A stretch of DNA of 64,000 nucleotides, taken from positions 186,001 to 250,000 of the forward strand of contig JAXMNU010000003.1 of NCBI GenBank assembly GCA_034670265.1, read 5' to 3'. The notes beneath the pieces are model-generated. The model was not told the DNA's origin. It did not search any database and worked only from the letters and a program-made list of their open reading frames with translations. Below are positions 16,041 to 25,301 of this stretch, in pieces (position 1 is the stretch's first letter; each line of letters begins with the position of its first letter). The translations under genes and the position numbers were made by a program. The DNA is from Halomarinibacterium sp034670265 (GTDB lineage Bacteria > Bacteroidota > Bacteroidia > Flavobacteriales > Flavobacteriaceae).

Positions 16041-16541
16041 ATGAAAAAACTATTTAAATTATTAGGCCTGTCCATTATGGTAATGGGAATTTCAAGTTGT
16101 GCTGGGGGTAAAGACTATGGATTGGAGCAAAACCCGCCTTTTGAGGTTAAATCTTCCTATTTTCAAAAATGGGTAGCGGGTGTAAAAGAAGGGGGGTCTG
16201 GAACAAAAGTTCATATTACATTAGAGAATATTAAAGAAGATATTTTGGTAAAAGAAATATATTTTGGAGACCGTTTTTTAAATGCTGAAAGACATCCTCA
16301 AAATATGGATAGCTATTCTGCAGATTTTAAAAATGAAGGAAGACAGGATGTTGTCATGGATGGTGATACAATAAAAGAATCTAAAAATACACCTCCAGAG
16401 AAATCTCCTTTTAGCCTTGGATATAATGAAGCCATTATTAGTTATACTGTTAATGGTGAAATGCATTATTATAAAATTTCCAATCTTGAAGAAAAGCCCA
16501 TGTTGGCTTACCCAAGTAGTAACCCAAACGGAAGAAATTAA
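16041..16541 (+). CDS. Conserved flavobacterial lipoprotein of unknown function
   Basis: A 166-residue protein with a lipoprotein signal peptide (GISSC, Cys20) and a mature part of predicted beta structure without a known domain. It contains two Pro-rich stretches near residues 115-125 and at the C-terminus. It follows the atp terminator, so it needs its own promoter; TATACCTTTA at 16004 is only a loose match. The dut gene follows after 18 bases, probably in the same transcript. Confidence 0.75.
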   Translation: MKKLFKLLGLSIMVMGISSCAGGKDYGLEQNPPFEVKSSYFQKWVAGVKEGGSGTKVHITLENIKEDILVKEIYFGDRFLNAERHPQNMDSYSADFKNEGRQDVVMDGDTIKESKNTPPEKSPFSLGYNEAIISYTVNGEMHYYKISNLEEKPMLAYPSSNPNGRN

Positions 16542-16559
16542 TTATTTTTAAATAGTATA

Positions 16560-16994
16560 ATGATCATTAAAATTATTAATAAATCCGCTCACCCATTGCC
16601 TCATTATGAAACTGAAGCTTCTGCAGGGATGGACCTTAGAGCGAATAACGAATCTCCTATTCTCCTAAAACCTCTCGAAAGAACCATCGTAAAGACGGGG
16701 CTTTTTATTGAACTTCCCATAGGATTTGAAGCCCAAGTAAGACCTCGTAGCGGATTGGCTGCTAAAAAAGGAGTTACTGTATTAAATGCTCCTGGCACTA
16801 TAGATGCCGATTATCGTGGTGAGATAGGGGTTATTTTAGTAAACCTTTCAAAGGAAGATTTTACAATAGAAAACGGGGAGCGTATAGCCCAATTGATTAT
16901 TGCAAAGCATGAGCGTGCACAGTGGGAAGAAACCATGCAACTTTCTGATACTGCTAGAGGTGAGGGAGGCTTTGGAAGTACGGGTGTAAAATAA
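16560..16994 (+). CDS. dut: dUTP diphosphatase
   Basis: A 144-residue trimeric-type dUTPase with all five motifs: AGMDLRAN (motif 1), PRSGLAAKKGV (2), NAPGTIDADYRGEI (3, with the catalytic Asp), GERIAQLII (4) and the C-terminal RGEGGFGSTG (5). It hydrolyses dUTP to dUMP, keeping uracil out of DNA and feeding dTMP synthesis. It starts with ATG at 16560, 18 bases after the lipoprotein gene. A palindromic repeat lies 3 bases after its stop. Confidence 0.96.
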   Translation: MIIKIINKSAHPLPHYETEASAGMDLRANNESPILLKPLERTIVKTGLFIELPIGFEAQVRPRSGLAAKKGVTVLNAPGTIDADYRGEIGVILVNLSKEDFTIENGERIAQLIIAKHERAQWEETMQLSDTARGEGGFGSTGVK

Positions 16995-16996
16995 AG

Positions 16997-17018
16997 AATT
17001 CCTGCGAAGGCAGGAATT
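16997..17018. repeat. Palindromic repeat, left member of a REPIN-like pair
   Basis: AATTCCTGC and GCAGGAATT form a perfect 9-bp hairpin with loop GAAG, directly after the dut stop codon. Its 18-bp core is the exact reverse complement of the element at 17103-17120. It lacks a following T run, so it is not a normal terminator. Confidence 0.75.
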
Positions 17019-17102
17019 TCATAAAAAAATGAATAATAATGAAGTTGTTTTAATGATTTTTAGATATTATAACAGTCCAAATTAATTTTTTAATAAAAAT
17101 GA

Positions 17103-17120
17103 TTCCTGCCTTCGCAGGAA
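17103..17120. repeat. Palindromic repeat, right member of a REPIN-like pair
   Basis: TTCCTGC and GCAGGAA form a perfect hairpin with loop CTTC. The 18 bases are the exact reverse complement of the core at 16999-17016. The element ends 6 bases before the start codon of the nucleotidyltransferase gene, so its hairpin would cover the ribosome-binding region of that message. Confidence 0.75.
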
Positions 17121-17126
17121 ATAGAT

Positions 17127-18143
17127 ATGAAAATAATTGTCCCAATGGCGGGTCGTGGTTCACGGCTTAGACCTCATACGTTAACCATTCCTAAACCCCT
17201 TATTCCGGTTGCGGGAAAGCCCATTGTACATCAATTGGTAACAGATATTGCTAACTTACTTAATGAACCTATTGAAGAAATTGCGTTTATCCTTGGTGAT
17301 CCTGCTTTTTTTGGAGAGGATGTTGTTTCAAGTTTAAAAGAGCTTGCCACTAGTTTGGGAGCAAAACCTTCTATGTATCGCCAATTAGATCCCAAAGGAA
17401 CCGGCCATGCCATTATGTGTGCGGAACCTTCCCTTTCTGGACCTGCAGTGATTGCGTATGCTGATACGTTAATTCGTGCCACTTTTGAACTTGATAAAGA
17501 AGCAGACAGTGTGATATGGACAAAAAGAGTTAATAATCCTGAGGCCTATGGTGTAGTCAACTTGAATGAAAAAGAAGAAATTATCGAGTTAGTTGAAAAA
17601 CCTAAAACTTTTGTGAGCGACCAAGCTGTGATTGGTATTTACTATTTTAAAGATGTTGGCGAATTAAAAAAGGAACTTCAGTACGTGCTTGATAACGAAA
17701 TAATACACGGCGGGGAATATCAAATTAACGACGGAATTAAAAGAATGATGGCCGCTGGAAAAGTGTTTAAAACTGGAACAGTGGAGGAATGGATGGATTG
17801 TGGGAATAAGGCTGTAACCGTAGAAACTAATGGGAAAATGCTTCAGTTTTTAATGGATGATGGAAAGCAATTACTTTCAGATACGTATACTTCAGAAAAT
17901 TCAAAAGTGATATCGCCTTGTTATATTGGTGATGATGTGGTCATAAAAAACAGCACAATTGGACCATTTGTATCGGTAGGAAACGGAACAACCTTAGAAA
18001 ACTGCACCGTTAAAAATTCCATAATTCAAACCCAATCGGTGATTAAAAATACTACTTTAGACAATGCAATGATAGGCAATCACGTTATGTACGACGGGAA
18101 TTTTACCCAGATTAGTATTGGGGATTATAGCGAGTTAAAATGA
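17127..18143 (+). CDS. Sugar-phosphate nucleotidyltransferase with C-terminal beta-helix
   Basis: A 338-residue NDP-sugar pyrophosphorylase. The N-terminal Rossmann domain opens with the signature IVPMAGRGSRLRPHT and continues with PKPLIPVAGKPI. The sugar-binding block is VEKPKTFVSDQAVIGIYYF. The last 90 residues are left-handed beta-helix rungs (IGDDVVIKNSTIGPFVSVG). It couples a sugar 1-phosphate to an NTP, as in RmlA or GalU relatives, to supply polysaccharide or LPS synthesis; the substrate cannot be fixed from sequence. The 3' end overlaps the TPR gene by 4 bp (ATGA). The palindromic element immediately upstream may affect its translation. Confidence 0.87.
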   Translation: MKIIVPMAGRGSRLRPHTLTIPKPLIPVAGKPIVHQLVTDIANLLNEPIEEIAFILGDPAFFGEDVVSSLKELATSLGAKPSMYRQLDPKGTGHAIMCAEPSLSGPAVIAYADTLIRATFELDKEADSVIWTKRVNNPEAYGVVNLNEKEEIIELVEKPKTFVSDQAVIGIYYFKDVGELKKELQYVLDNEIIHGGEYQINDGIKRMMAAGKVFKTGTVEEWMDCGNKAVTVETNGKMLQFLMDDGKQLLSDTYTSENSKVISPCYIGDDVVIKNSTIGPFVSVGNGTTLENCTVKNSIIQTQSVIKNTTLDNAMIGNHVMYDGNFTQISIGDYSELK

Positions 18144-19510
18144 AAAAACATTTGAAAATAGTGTTGATTCTCTTCGGAATATTTTTTTCCGAAGCAATAC
18201 TCTTTTCTCAAGAAATTGAAGAAGCTCCCAGCGATGATTTAGGAAATGTGAGCGATGCCTTTCAGGAAAACTTTTTCGAAGCTTTAAAACAAAAAGGAAT
18301 TGAAAACTACGAGTTAGCATTAGAAGCACTTCAAAAAGCCGAGAGAGCCGCTAAAAAAGATCCTATTCAAGAAGCGGTAGTGCACTTTGAAATGGCAAAA
18401 AACCTCACCAAGCTTAAACGTTTTGAGGAAGCAGAAGATAATTTCAAAGCAGTTCTCCAAACTGCTGGGGAAAGAATGGATGTGCAGGAAGCGCTTTATG
18501 AACTGTATTACCAACAACGAAATTACACGGCAGCAATCCCACTCGTTGAAAAACTCATCAAAAAAGACGATGACTATAAAGAAGATTTGGCCAATCTATT
18601 TCATAGGACAAAGCAATATGACAAAGCCCTAGAATTACTGGACGAGCTAGATGAAGACTGGGGAGAAAGTGTCTATCGAGATTCGTTACGTAAACAGATT
18701 TATCAAATCACAGGAAATAGTGAAGGCGCGATTACTAATTTGGAATCTAAAATTGAAAAGAACTCCAAAAACGAGCAAGATTACCTCAACCTAATTTATT
18801 TGTATAGTCAAGAAGGGAACACTCAAAAAGCCTTTGAAGTTGCCCAGGAATTACTAAAAAACAATCCTAATTCTAAAAAAGCACATTTGGCGTTGTATAA
18901 ATTTTATTTGGAAGAAGGTAATACAGTCGAAGCAATACATTCGATGAAAACAGTCTTTAAAGCTTCAGAGATTGACAAGGCTGAAAAGTATAAAGTGCTT
19001 TCAGATTTTTTAAATTTTGTTTCAGAAAACCCTCAATATGAAACCGAATTGGAATCCCTTATTCCACTACTCTCAGAAAGCAATAACGGTAACTTTTATG
19101 AGCAATTAGGCAATTATTTTATTCAGAAAAAAAACAAAGAGGTTGCCTTGCAATTTTTTGAAAAAGGGGCTGCTTTAGATACTGATAATTTTAGCCTAAT
19201 TAAGAATACTATTTTACTACAAATTGATACAGGAAAGTATACTGAAGCAGCTAGTTTAAGTGAAAATAGTTTGACTGTTTTCCCGGCGCAAGCCTTACTT
19301 TATTTATTAAATGGAGTGGCAAATAACCATTTAAATAATTCTGAAAAAGCCATTGAAAGTCTTGAAATGGGGGTTGATTTTTTACTCGACGATCCAAAGA
19401 TGGAAAAGGATTTTTATGAGCAACTAAGTAAAGCGTACACTCAAAAAGGAGATAGTAAAAAGGCGAATTTTTACGCGAAGAAAGCTTCCGAAATTAACTT
19501 GTCTAATTAA
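18140..19510 (+). CDS. Tetratricopeptide-repeat protein
   Basis: A 456-residue exported protein: signal peptide (residues 1-23, cut near ILFSQ), then TPR helices along the whole length, with repeat consensus visible at NPNSKKAHLALYKFYLEEG and in the C-terminal AYTQKGDSKKANFYAKKA. It is a periplasmic scaffold without a catalytic domain. It overlaps the nucleotidyltransferase gene by 4 bp and the DUF4292 gene by 1 bp. This TPR/DUF4292/EnvC order recurs in flavobacteria and points to an envelope-assembly unit; the partners are unknown. Confidence 0.85.
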   Translation: MKKHLKIVLILFGIFFSEAILFSQEIEEAPSDDLGNVSDAFQENFFEALKQKGIENYELALEALQKAERAAKKDPIQEAVVHFEMAKNLTKLKRFEEAEDNFKAVLQTAGERMDVQEALYELYYQQRNYTAAIPLVEKLIKKDDDYKEDLANLFHRTKQYDKALELLDELDEDWGESVYRDSLRKQIYQITGNSEGAITNLESKIEKNSKNEQDYLNLIYLYSQEGNTQKAFEVAQELLKNNPNSKKAHLALYKFYLEEGNTVEAIHSMKTVFKASEIDKAEKYKVLSDFLNFVSENPQYETELESLIPLLSESNNGNFYEQLGNYFIQKKNKEVALQFFEKGAALDTDNFSLIKNTILLQIDTGKYTEAASLSENSLTVFPAQALLYLLNGVANNHLNNSEKAIESLEMGVDFLLDDPKMEKDFYEQLSKAYTQKGDSKKANFYAKKASEINLSN

Positions 19511-20295
19511 TGCTGAAAAAAGGATTTTATTTACTATTTGTTTCTTTAGCCTTTGTTTTATACGGTTGTAAAGGAACAAAATCTGTTATTGAAGGTGAGG
19601 CAAATACTAACTTAAGCATGCTAAAGGTGATGTCCTTACACAATGCAGCATCTCCAAAATTTAATACATTGGCTTCGCGAGTACAAGTGGTATATGAGGA
19701 TGACGATAAGCAACAATCCATCACTGTGAGCCTAAGAATGGAAAAGGACAAAACCATTTGGATTAAGGCTTCTGTTTTGGGCATAACCTTGGCAAAAGCA
19801 ATTATCACTCCGGATAGAGTAAGCTATTATGAAACCATTTCTAACACCTATTTTGATGGAGATTTTTCACTGTTGAGTGATTGGTTAAGTACCGATTTGG
19901 ATTTTGAAAAAACACAGGCCATCCTTTTAGGGCAATCTATTTTTAGTTTGGATGATTCTAAATATAAGGTGGATGTGGTGAGTAATCAATATAAGATTCA
20001 ACCAAAGAAACAACCGTTCAATTTTATCCATTCGCTGTTCTTAAACCCAACTTCGTATAAGGTTATTTCCGGATCTGTTTCTCAACCCAATGATAATCGT
20101 TTAATGTCTATTCGGTATGGGGAATATCAATTTGTGGAAGGGAGTTATTACCCTACAGATATTTTAATTGATGCTTCTGAAAAGGACGAAAAGACAAAAA
20201 TTTCCGTTACCTATAAAAATATTGATGTTAATGCCCCTGTGAGTTTTCCGTTTGAAATTCCGCAGGGCTACGAGCAAATTCGGTTGTCCAAATGA
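19510..20295 (+). CDS. DUF4292 lipoprotein
   Basis: A 261-residue lipoprotein (signal peptide with YGC, Cys20) of the DUF4292 family. The mature part is predicted beta-rich and resembles LolA/LolB-type lipid-binding folds in pattern, for example the early block SRVQVVYEDDDKQQSITVSL and a Trp-containing strand IWIKASVLGITLAKAII. It starts inside the previous stop (TAATG) and overlaps the EnvC-like gene by 4 bp, so the three genes are translationally coupled. A lipoprotein- or lipid-handling role is inferred from fold pattern only. Confidence 0.8.
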   Translation: MLKKGFYLLFVSLAFVLYGCKGTKSVIEGEANTNLSMLKVMSLHNAASPKFNTLASRVQVVYEDDDKQQSITVSLRMEKDKTIWIKASVLGITLAKAIITPDRVSYYETISNTYFDGDFSLLSDWLSTDLDFEKTQAILLGQSIFSLDDSKYKVDVVSNQYKIQPKKQPFNFIHSLFLNPTSYKVISGSVSQPNDNRLMSIRYGEYQFVEGSYYPTDILIDASEKDEKTKISVTYKNIDVNAPVSFPFEIPQGYEQIRLSK

Positions 20296-21539
20296 GAAAT
20301 AAAGGCTTCATTCTTTTCAGTTTACTACTGCTTTTTATAGCGACACCTACTTTTTCTCAGTCCAAAAAACAACAAGAATTAGAGGAAAAACGGCAAGCAC
20401 TTTTAGAAGAAATTCAGAAGATTAATTCATTATTATTTAAAACGAAAGGCGAGAAAAAATCTGTGTTGGCAGAAGTTGAAGACTTAGACCAACGTATTTC
20501 TACACGCGAAACGTTAATTAGGGTAACCAACGAACAAGCCAATTTATTAACGAGGGAAATTAATAGCAATCTCAATACAATTGAACAGTTAAAAGAAGAA
20601 CTAAAGGTGCTGAAAACTGATTATGCAGGGATGATTGCAAAGTCCTATAAAAGCAAATCACAGCAAAGTAGAATTATGTTTTTATTATCTGCAGAAAACT
20701 TTTTGCAGGCCTACAAGCGATTGCAGTATATGAAGCAATACACCAAGTTTCGAAAAAAACAAGGTGAGGATATAAAAGTGAAAACAGGTCAACTTCAAAA
20801 GCTAAATGAAGATCTAATTAGGCAGAAAAAGGATAAAGAAAAACTCATTGCTCAAAACAAAGTTGAAAAAGCAAAACTAGACGAGGAAAAGAAGAATCAG
20901 CAAGCCTTGGTGGCTACGTTAAAAAAAGAAGAAGGTAAATTTGCTGGGCAAATTCGAGAAAAGCAAAAAGAAGCAGATAGACTTGAAAAAGAAATAGATG
21001 TTTTAATTAAAGCAGCCATTGCTGAGGCAAATAAAAAAGCTTCCGCTGAGAATACTACTTCAAATACAACAACAACGAGTTCAGCTACAACATTTACGTT
21101 AACACCAGAGGCAAAATTACTTGCTAAAGATTTTAAAAATAATAAGGGTAAGCTTAATTGGCCTGTTGAAAAAGGGAAAGTAATTACCCCTTTTGGTAGA
21201 AGGCAGCATCCTCAATTCCCCAATGTGACACAAGATCACAATGGGGTTGAAATTATTACAGAGTCTAATGCAAAAGCTAGAGCCGTATTTAATGGTGAAG
21301 TCATGCAAGTGCAGCAGCTAAAGGGAGCCAATAAAGCAGTATACATTCGTCATGGAGACTATATCACCATTTATAACAATTTAGCGTCAGTCTCAGTTAA
21401 AAAGGGAGATAAAGTTACTACAAAACAGGTAATAGGTTCTGTATTTACGCATCCTACAACAGGCAAAGCCATTTTAAAGTTTTTTGTATATCAAAATACT
21501 AATAAAATGAACCCAGCCGATTGGGTGTATAAAATGTAA
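20292..21539 (+). CDS. EnvC-like murein hydrolase activator (degenerate LytM domain)
   Basis: A 415-residue protein: signal peptide (1-22), long coiled coil (about residues 24-255, very Lys/Glu/Gln-rich), a Thr/Ser linker (about 256-275) and a C-terminal M23/LytM domain starting near GKLNWPVEKGKVITPFGRR. The metal-binding motifs are altered: the HxGxD motif reads HNGVEI (Glu for Asp) and the HxH motif reads LKFFVY (no His). It is therefore probably catalytically dead, as in E. coli EnvC, which activates amidases at division. It ends 1 base before the convergent DUF2892 gene. Confidence 0.88.
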   Translation: MRNKGFILFSLLLLFIATPTFSQSKKQQELEEKRQALLEEIQKINSLLFKTKGEKKSVLAEVEDLDQRISTRETLIRVTNEQANLLTREINSNLNTIEQLKEELKVLKTDYAGMIAKSYKSKSQQSRIMFLLSAENFLQAYKRLQYMKQYTKFRKKQGEDIKVKTGQLQKLNEDLIRQKKDKEKLIAQNKVEKAKLDEEKKNQQALVATLKKEEGKFAGQIREKQKEADRLEKEIDVLIKAAIAEANKKASAENTTSNTTTTSSATTFTLTPEAKLLAKDFKNNKGKLNWPVEKGKVITPFGRRQHPQFPNVTQDHNGVEIITESNAKARAVFNGEVMQVQQLKGANKAVYIRHGDYITIYNNLASVSVKKGDKVTTKQVIGSVFTHPTTGKAILKFFVYQNTNKMNPADWVYKM

Positions 21540-21540
21540 C

Positions 21541-21750
21541 TTAGTTACAACAGTTCTCTTTTTCGTTGTCCTTAATTCCAGCTTTTTCCAAGATAGTCCC
21601 CATAAGGCACCATTTTGTTATTGAAGATTGTAATAGGTTAGCCCCAACAAAGGCAGTAAACCAAAGCCAATTTATATGTACATAAATGGCTAATAAAAGA
21701 CTGACTAAAATAAAGGTGCCTGCGACAGCATGAATAATTCTTGTTTTCAT
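21541..21750 (-). CDS. DUF2892 (YgaP-type) membrane protein
   Basis: A 69-residue protein with two membrane helices (about residues 8-26 and 30-48) and a cysteine-containing tail (KWCLMG, and ENCCN at the C-terminus), the DUF2892 family. In E. coli YgaP this domain is fused to a rhodanese, so it is tied to sulfane-sulfur handling. Here it is the last gene of the RND efflux operon, overlapping the preceding gene by 1 base. The operon promoter carries the GTAAC-N4-GTTAC site shared with the persulfide dioxygenase and tauE promoters. It may pass or sense a sulfur species for the pump. Confidence 0.8.
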   Translation of the reverse strand: MKTRIIHAVAGTFILVSLLLAIYVHINWLWFTAFVGANLLQSSITKWCLMGTILEKAGIKDNEKENCCN

Positions 21751-22058
21751 TAGGAATTTATTTTTTCAATGTTAATACTTGCTACATGGATGCTTGATTT
21801 TGATTCTTTTTTTGCATTTACTTTTTCTACTAAATCAAAAAACACATCCACTTTTTCTTTTTTTAGAAAGGCGTAAAACAAAACCGATTCACTTTCATTC
21901 ATTTCAGAACCAAACCAGTTATTCTCTATAGAATCCATGGTTGAATCTCGATAGCCAGTAACATGTTTATAAGTAAACGTAGTTACTTCGGCTTCCTTAA
22001 GCATTTGTTTTATCGGTTCTTCAAAGGCTGTAATAGCGGTTATTATTAAAAGTTTCAT
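21750..22058 (-). CDS. Small PII-like protein of the RND operon (DUF3240-like)
   Basis: A 102-residue soluble protein with the alternating strand/helix pattern of ferredoxin-like PII folds. It opens KLLIITAITAFEEPIKQML and ends with strand SIHVASINIEKI. It lacks the T-loop signature of canonical GlnB/GlnK. Small proteins of this type (DUF3240 and relatives) occur beside RND metal and drug pumps. It starts 3 bases after the permease gene and overlaps the DUF2892 gene by 1 base. It may bind a ligand and control the pump from the cytoplasm. The fold call is from pattern and uncertain. Confidence 0.55.
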   Translation of the reverse strand: MKLLIITAITAFEEPIKQMLKEAEVTTFTYKHVTGYRDSTMDSIENNWFGSEMNESESVLFYAFLKKEKVDVFFDLVEKVNAKKESKSSIHVASINIEKINS

Positions 22059-22061
22059 AGA

Positions 22062-25000
22062 TTATTTTTTTAGATTTTTCTCCCATTTTTTTCTTTCGGT
22101 GATATAGTAAATCAACGGAACAACAATAAGTGTTAATAATGTGGATACGATAGCTCCCGCCACAAGGGAAATTGCCAATCCTTGAAAAATGGGATCGAAT
22201 AAAATAATAGAAGCTCCTATAACAACCGCTCCAGTGGTTAATAATATGGGCGTCGTTCTTACGGCTCCTGCTTCTATAATAGCTTGTTTCATTGGGATAC
22301 CATCATTTAAACGAATTTCAATAAAATCGATTAATAGAACCGAATTTCGTACCATTACTCCTGCCAAAGCAATCATTCCAATAAAAGAAGTCGCCGTGAA
22401 AAAAGCCCCTAAAATCCAATGTCCTAAAACAATTCCAACTAAGGAAAGAGGAATTGCAACCATCATAACAAGGGGTGTTTTAAAGTTTTGAAACCACCCT
22501 ACAATGAGCATGTAAATGATAATAATAACCACTAAAAATGCAGTACCTAAGTCTCTAAAAACTTCTAGGGTGATTTGCCATTCACCATCCCATTTTACTG
22601 TAAAATCGTTTTCAGATTCGGGTTGTCCAAGATATAATTCACTTACGGTATATCCCTGAGGCAGTTCCATTTGTTGTAGCTTTTCATTCATTCCTAGAAT
22701 AGCATATACAGGACTTTCTAGGTCACCTGCCATATCGGCCAATACATATACTACACGTTTTTGGTCTTTTCTGTAAATAGTATTTTTAAGAGTTCCTTCC
22801 TTAACTTTAACCAAATCACTCACGGGAATTACATTTCCTTGACTCCCTTTAATTTTTATATTCTGAATATCTTGAAGTGAAGTTTTATCAGCATCGTCAA
22901 GAGAAAGAACAATACTTACTGGATCTACTGAAGTTTCATCGTATAAATTTGAAACAGGCATCTCACGAAGCAGATAGGTTAAATTCCCCACGACTTGTTG
23001 AGGGGCAATACCGTTTAACATTGCTTTTTCTCTATCTATTTCTAATTTATATTCAACTTGAGGCGCTTCTACCATCCAATCTGTATCAACGACATCTGTA
23101 GTGTTTTCTAAAATAGCTTTAACTTGATTAGCGACTTTTATTTGATCTTCATAATTAGGACCATAAATTTCTGCTACCAATGTAGATAGTACTGGAGGAC
23201 CTGGCGGAACTTCCACTATTTTTACATTTGCGCCATATTTTTTAGCAATGTTTTGAACTTCGGTACGAACTTCTTTTGCTATGTCGTGACTTTGTAAATC
23301 GCGATCTTCTTTGTGAAGCAAGTTTACTTGTATGTCGGCCATATTACTACCCCCACGCATATCGTAATGCCTTACAAGCCCATTAAAGGTGATAGGGGCT
23401 GAGGTTCCAATATAGTTTTGATAATCTACTACCTCGGGAACCGTAGAAAGATATTGGGCAATTTCTTTTGTTACCACAGCGGTTCTTTCTAGTGTTGTTC
23501 CTTCGGGCATATCAACCACTATTTGGAATTCATTTTTGTTGTCAAATGGCAACATTTTAACGGCAACCGATTTTGTAAAAAACATAACCATGGAACCAAA
23601 CAACAAAACAATAGTTACTAAAAACATGAGATTTCGTTTTTTGGAATTATCCAATAAGGGCTGTTCGATTTTCTTGTAAATTTTATAAATCCAGTTTGTT
23701 TCTAATCCTTTTTCCTCTTTTTCTTCCTCGGAATGTTTCTCTCTTAATAAATGATACCCCAAATATGGAGTCACCGTTAATGCAACAAATAATGACAATA
23801 ACATAGCAATAGACGCACCAATAGGCATAGGACTCATATAAGGCCCCATCATGCCCGAAACAAACGCCATGGGAAGAATAGCCGCAATTACTGTAAAAGT
23901 GGCTAAGATGGTAGGATTTCCTACCTCATTAATGGCATAGATAGCAGCTTGTTTAAAGGGTAAACGCTTCATCTTAAAATGCCGGTGCATATTTTCGGCA
24001 ATAATGATACTATCATCTACCACAATCCCTACCACAAAAACTAAGGCAAAGAGCGTGATTCGATTTAAGGTGTACCCAAGCATATAATAACTAAAAAGGG
24101 TAAGGGCAAACGTTAAGGGCACCGAAAAGAACACCACCAATCCACCTCGCCAACCCATAGCGAGCATTACCAGAATAGTAACGGCGAGAATGGCAACACC
24201 TAAGTGAAGCAATAATTCTCCCACTTTATGTGATGCAGTTTCCCCATAATTTCGAGTCACCTCAACGTGAACATCGGAAGGAATTAAGGTCTTTTTTAAA
24301 TTTTCAACGTGTGAAAGGATTTTTTCTGAAATTTTCATCGCATCGGCTCCTTTCACTTTTGCAACAGAAATAGTTACAGCAGGGTATTCCGATTTAAACT
24401 TTGAAAATGCGTTGTTTGCTTTTCCATAGCCAAAAGTCACATAATTTTTTGGTGTTTGCGGACCATCTTGAATGGATGCAACCTGTTTTAAATACACGGG
24501 CATATTTTTATTAACCCCTATAACAAGGTTTTCTACATCTTCGGGAGAGGTTAAAAACTTTCCGGTAGTGATTAAATATTCAGTATCGTTTTGCACAAAA
24601 CTACCCGATTGTGAGCTTCCATTATTAGCTTGAATCATTTGCATAATTCCTAGCGCATCCACGCCATTTTCAGCCATTTTATCTTTATCGAGTACTACTT
24701 TTAATTCTCTTGTTCTCCCACCAATTTCTTTGGTAATGGAAACGTCTTTTACTTTTTCAATTTCGTTGGTAACTTCTTCAGCAATTTGTCTAAGTTGAAA
24801 ATCGGTATAGGTCTCGCTCCAAAGGGTTAACCCTAGCATGGGCACATCATCTATAGAACGTGTTTTTACCATAGGTTGCATAACACCTTCGGGAAACATA
24901 TTTTGATGTTTCATCAACTCATCATAAAGCTTTACGTAAGAGTCTTCGGTATTTTCTCCTACATAAAACTGAACTACCATGACGGCTTGGCCGTTCATGG

Positions 25001-25265
25001 CCATACTATGGATATGCTCTACTCCTTTTATGTTTCCTATTATTTTTTCCAGTGGTTTTAATACTCGGCTTTCTACTTCTGAAGGGCTAGCCCCAGGATA
25101 TCCTACCATAACATCTGCCATAGGGACATTAATTTGCGGCTCTTCTTCTCTTGGTATTAAAAAAGAACTGTAGGACCCAATAATCATTAAGGCTAACATT
25201 AATAAAATGGTTAGCTTAGAATTGATAAAAAACTGAGCAATTTTACCTGATATTCCTTCTTGCAT
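22062..25265 (-). CDS. RND efflux transporter permease (AcrB/MMPL superfamily)
   Basis: A 1067-residue inner-membrane pump with 12 membrane helices and two large periplasmic loops. TM4 carries the paired aspartates of the proton relay (VVGIVVDDSIIIAENMHRH). The first loop contains VGYPGASPSEVESRVLKPLE, typical of the family. It joins a periplasmic adaptor and a TolC-type channel encoded just upstream to form a tripartite exporter. I see no clear CusA-type methionine relay, so a metal substrate is not supported. The operon's Crp/Fnr-type site and terminal DUF2892 gene suggest a sulfur-related substrate or stress; that is inference. Confidence 0.93.
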   Translation of the reverse strand: MQEGISGKIAQFFINSKLTILLMLALMIIGSYSSFLIPREEEPQINVPMADVMVGYPGASPSEVESRVLKPLEKIIGNIKGVEHIHSMAMNGQAVMVVQFYVGENTEDSYVKLYDELMKHQNMFPEGVMQPMVKTRSIDDVPMLGLTLWSETYTDFQLRQIAEEVTNEIEKVKDVSITKEIGGRTRELKVVLDKDKMAENGVDALGIMQMIQANNGSSQSGSFVQNDTEYLITTGKFLTSPEDVENLVIGVNKNMPVYLKQVASIQDGPQTPKNYVTFGYGKANNAFSKFKSEYPAVTISVAKVKGADAMKISEKILSHVENLKKTLIPSDVHVEVTRNYGETASHKVGELLLHLGVAILAVTILVMLAMGWRGGLVVFFSVPLTFALTLFSYYMLGYTLNRITLFALVFVVGIVVDDSIIIAENMHRHFKMKRLPFKQAAIYAINEVGNPTILATFTVIAAILPMAFVSGMMGPYMSPMPIGASIAMLLSLFVALTVTPYLGYHLLREKHSEEEKEEKGLETNWIYKIYKKIEQPLLDNSKKRNLMFLVTIVLLFGSMVMFFTKSVAVKMLPFDNKNEFQIVVDMPEGTTLERTAVVTKEIAQYLSTVPEVVDYQNYIGTSAPITFNGLVRHYDMRGGSNMADIQVNLLHKEDRDLQSHDIAKEVRTEVQNIAKKYGANVKIVEVPPGPPVLSTLVAEIYGPNYEDQIKVANQVKAILENTTDVVDTDWMVEAPQVEYKLEIDREKAMLNGIAPQQVVGNLTYLLREMPVSNLYDETSVDPVSIVLSLDDADKTSLQDIQNIKIKGSQGNVIPVSDLVKVKEGTLKNTIYRKDQKRVVYVLADMAGDLESPVYAILGMNEKLQQMELPQGYTVSELYLGQPESENDFTVKWDGEWQITLEVFRDLGTAFLVVIIIIYMLIVGWFQNFKTPLVMMVAIPLSLVGIVLGHWILGAFFTATSFIGMIALAGVMVRNSVLLIDFIEIRLNDGIPMKQAIIEAGAVRTTPILLTTGAVVIGASIILFDPIFQGLAISLVAGAIVSTLLTLIVVPLIYYITERKKWEKNLKK

Positions 25266-25301
25266 TTTCTTGATTTTTAAGTTTCAGTGCGTTGTTATCG
25301 A

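Noticed and set aside
16997..17018. Terminator of the dut gene
   Set aside because: The hairpin has no T run, and an identical inverted copy lies 85 bases away, so a repeat element explains it better.
22062..25265. Heavy-metal (CusA-type) specificity for the RND permease
   Set aside because: No clear methionine relay or His/Met-rich metal site is visible. The nearest HMA gene is in another operon.
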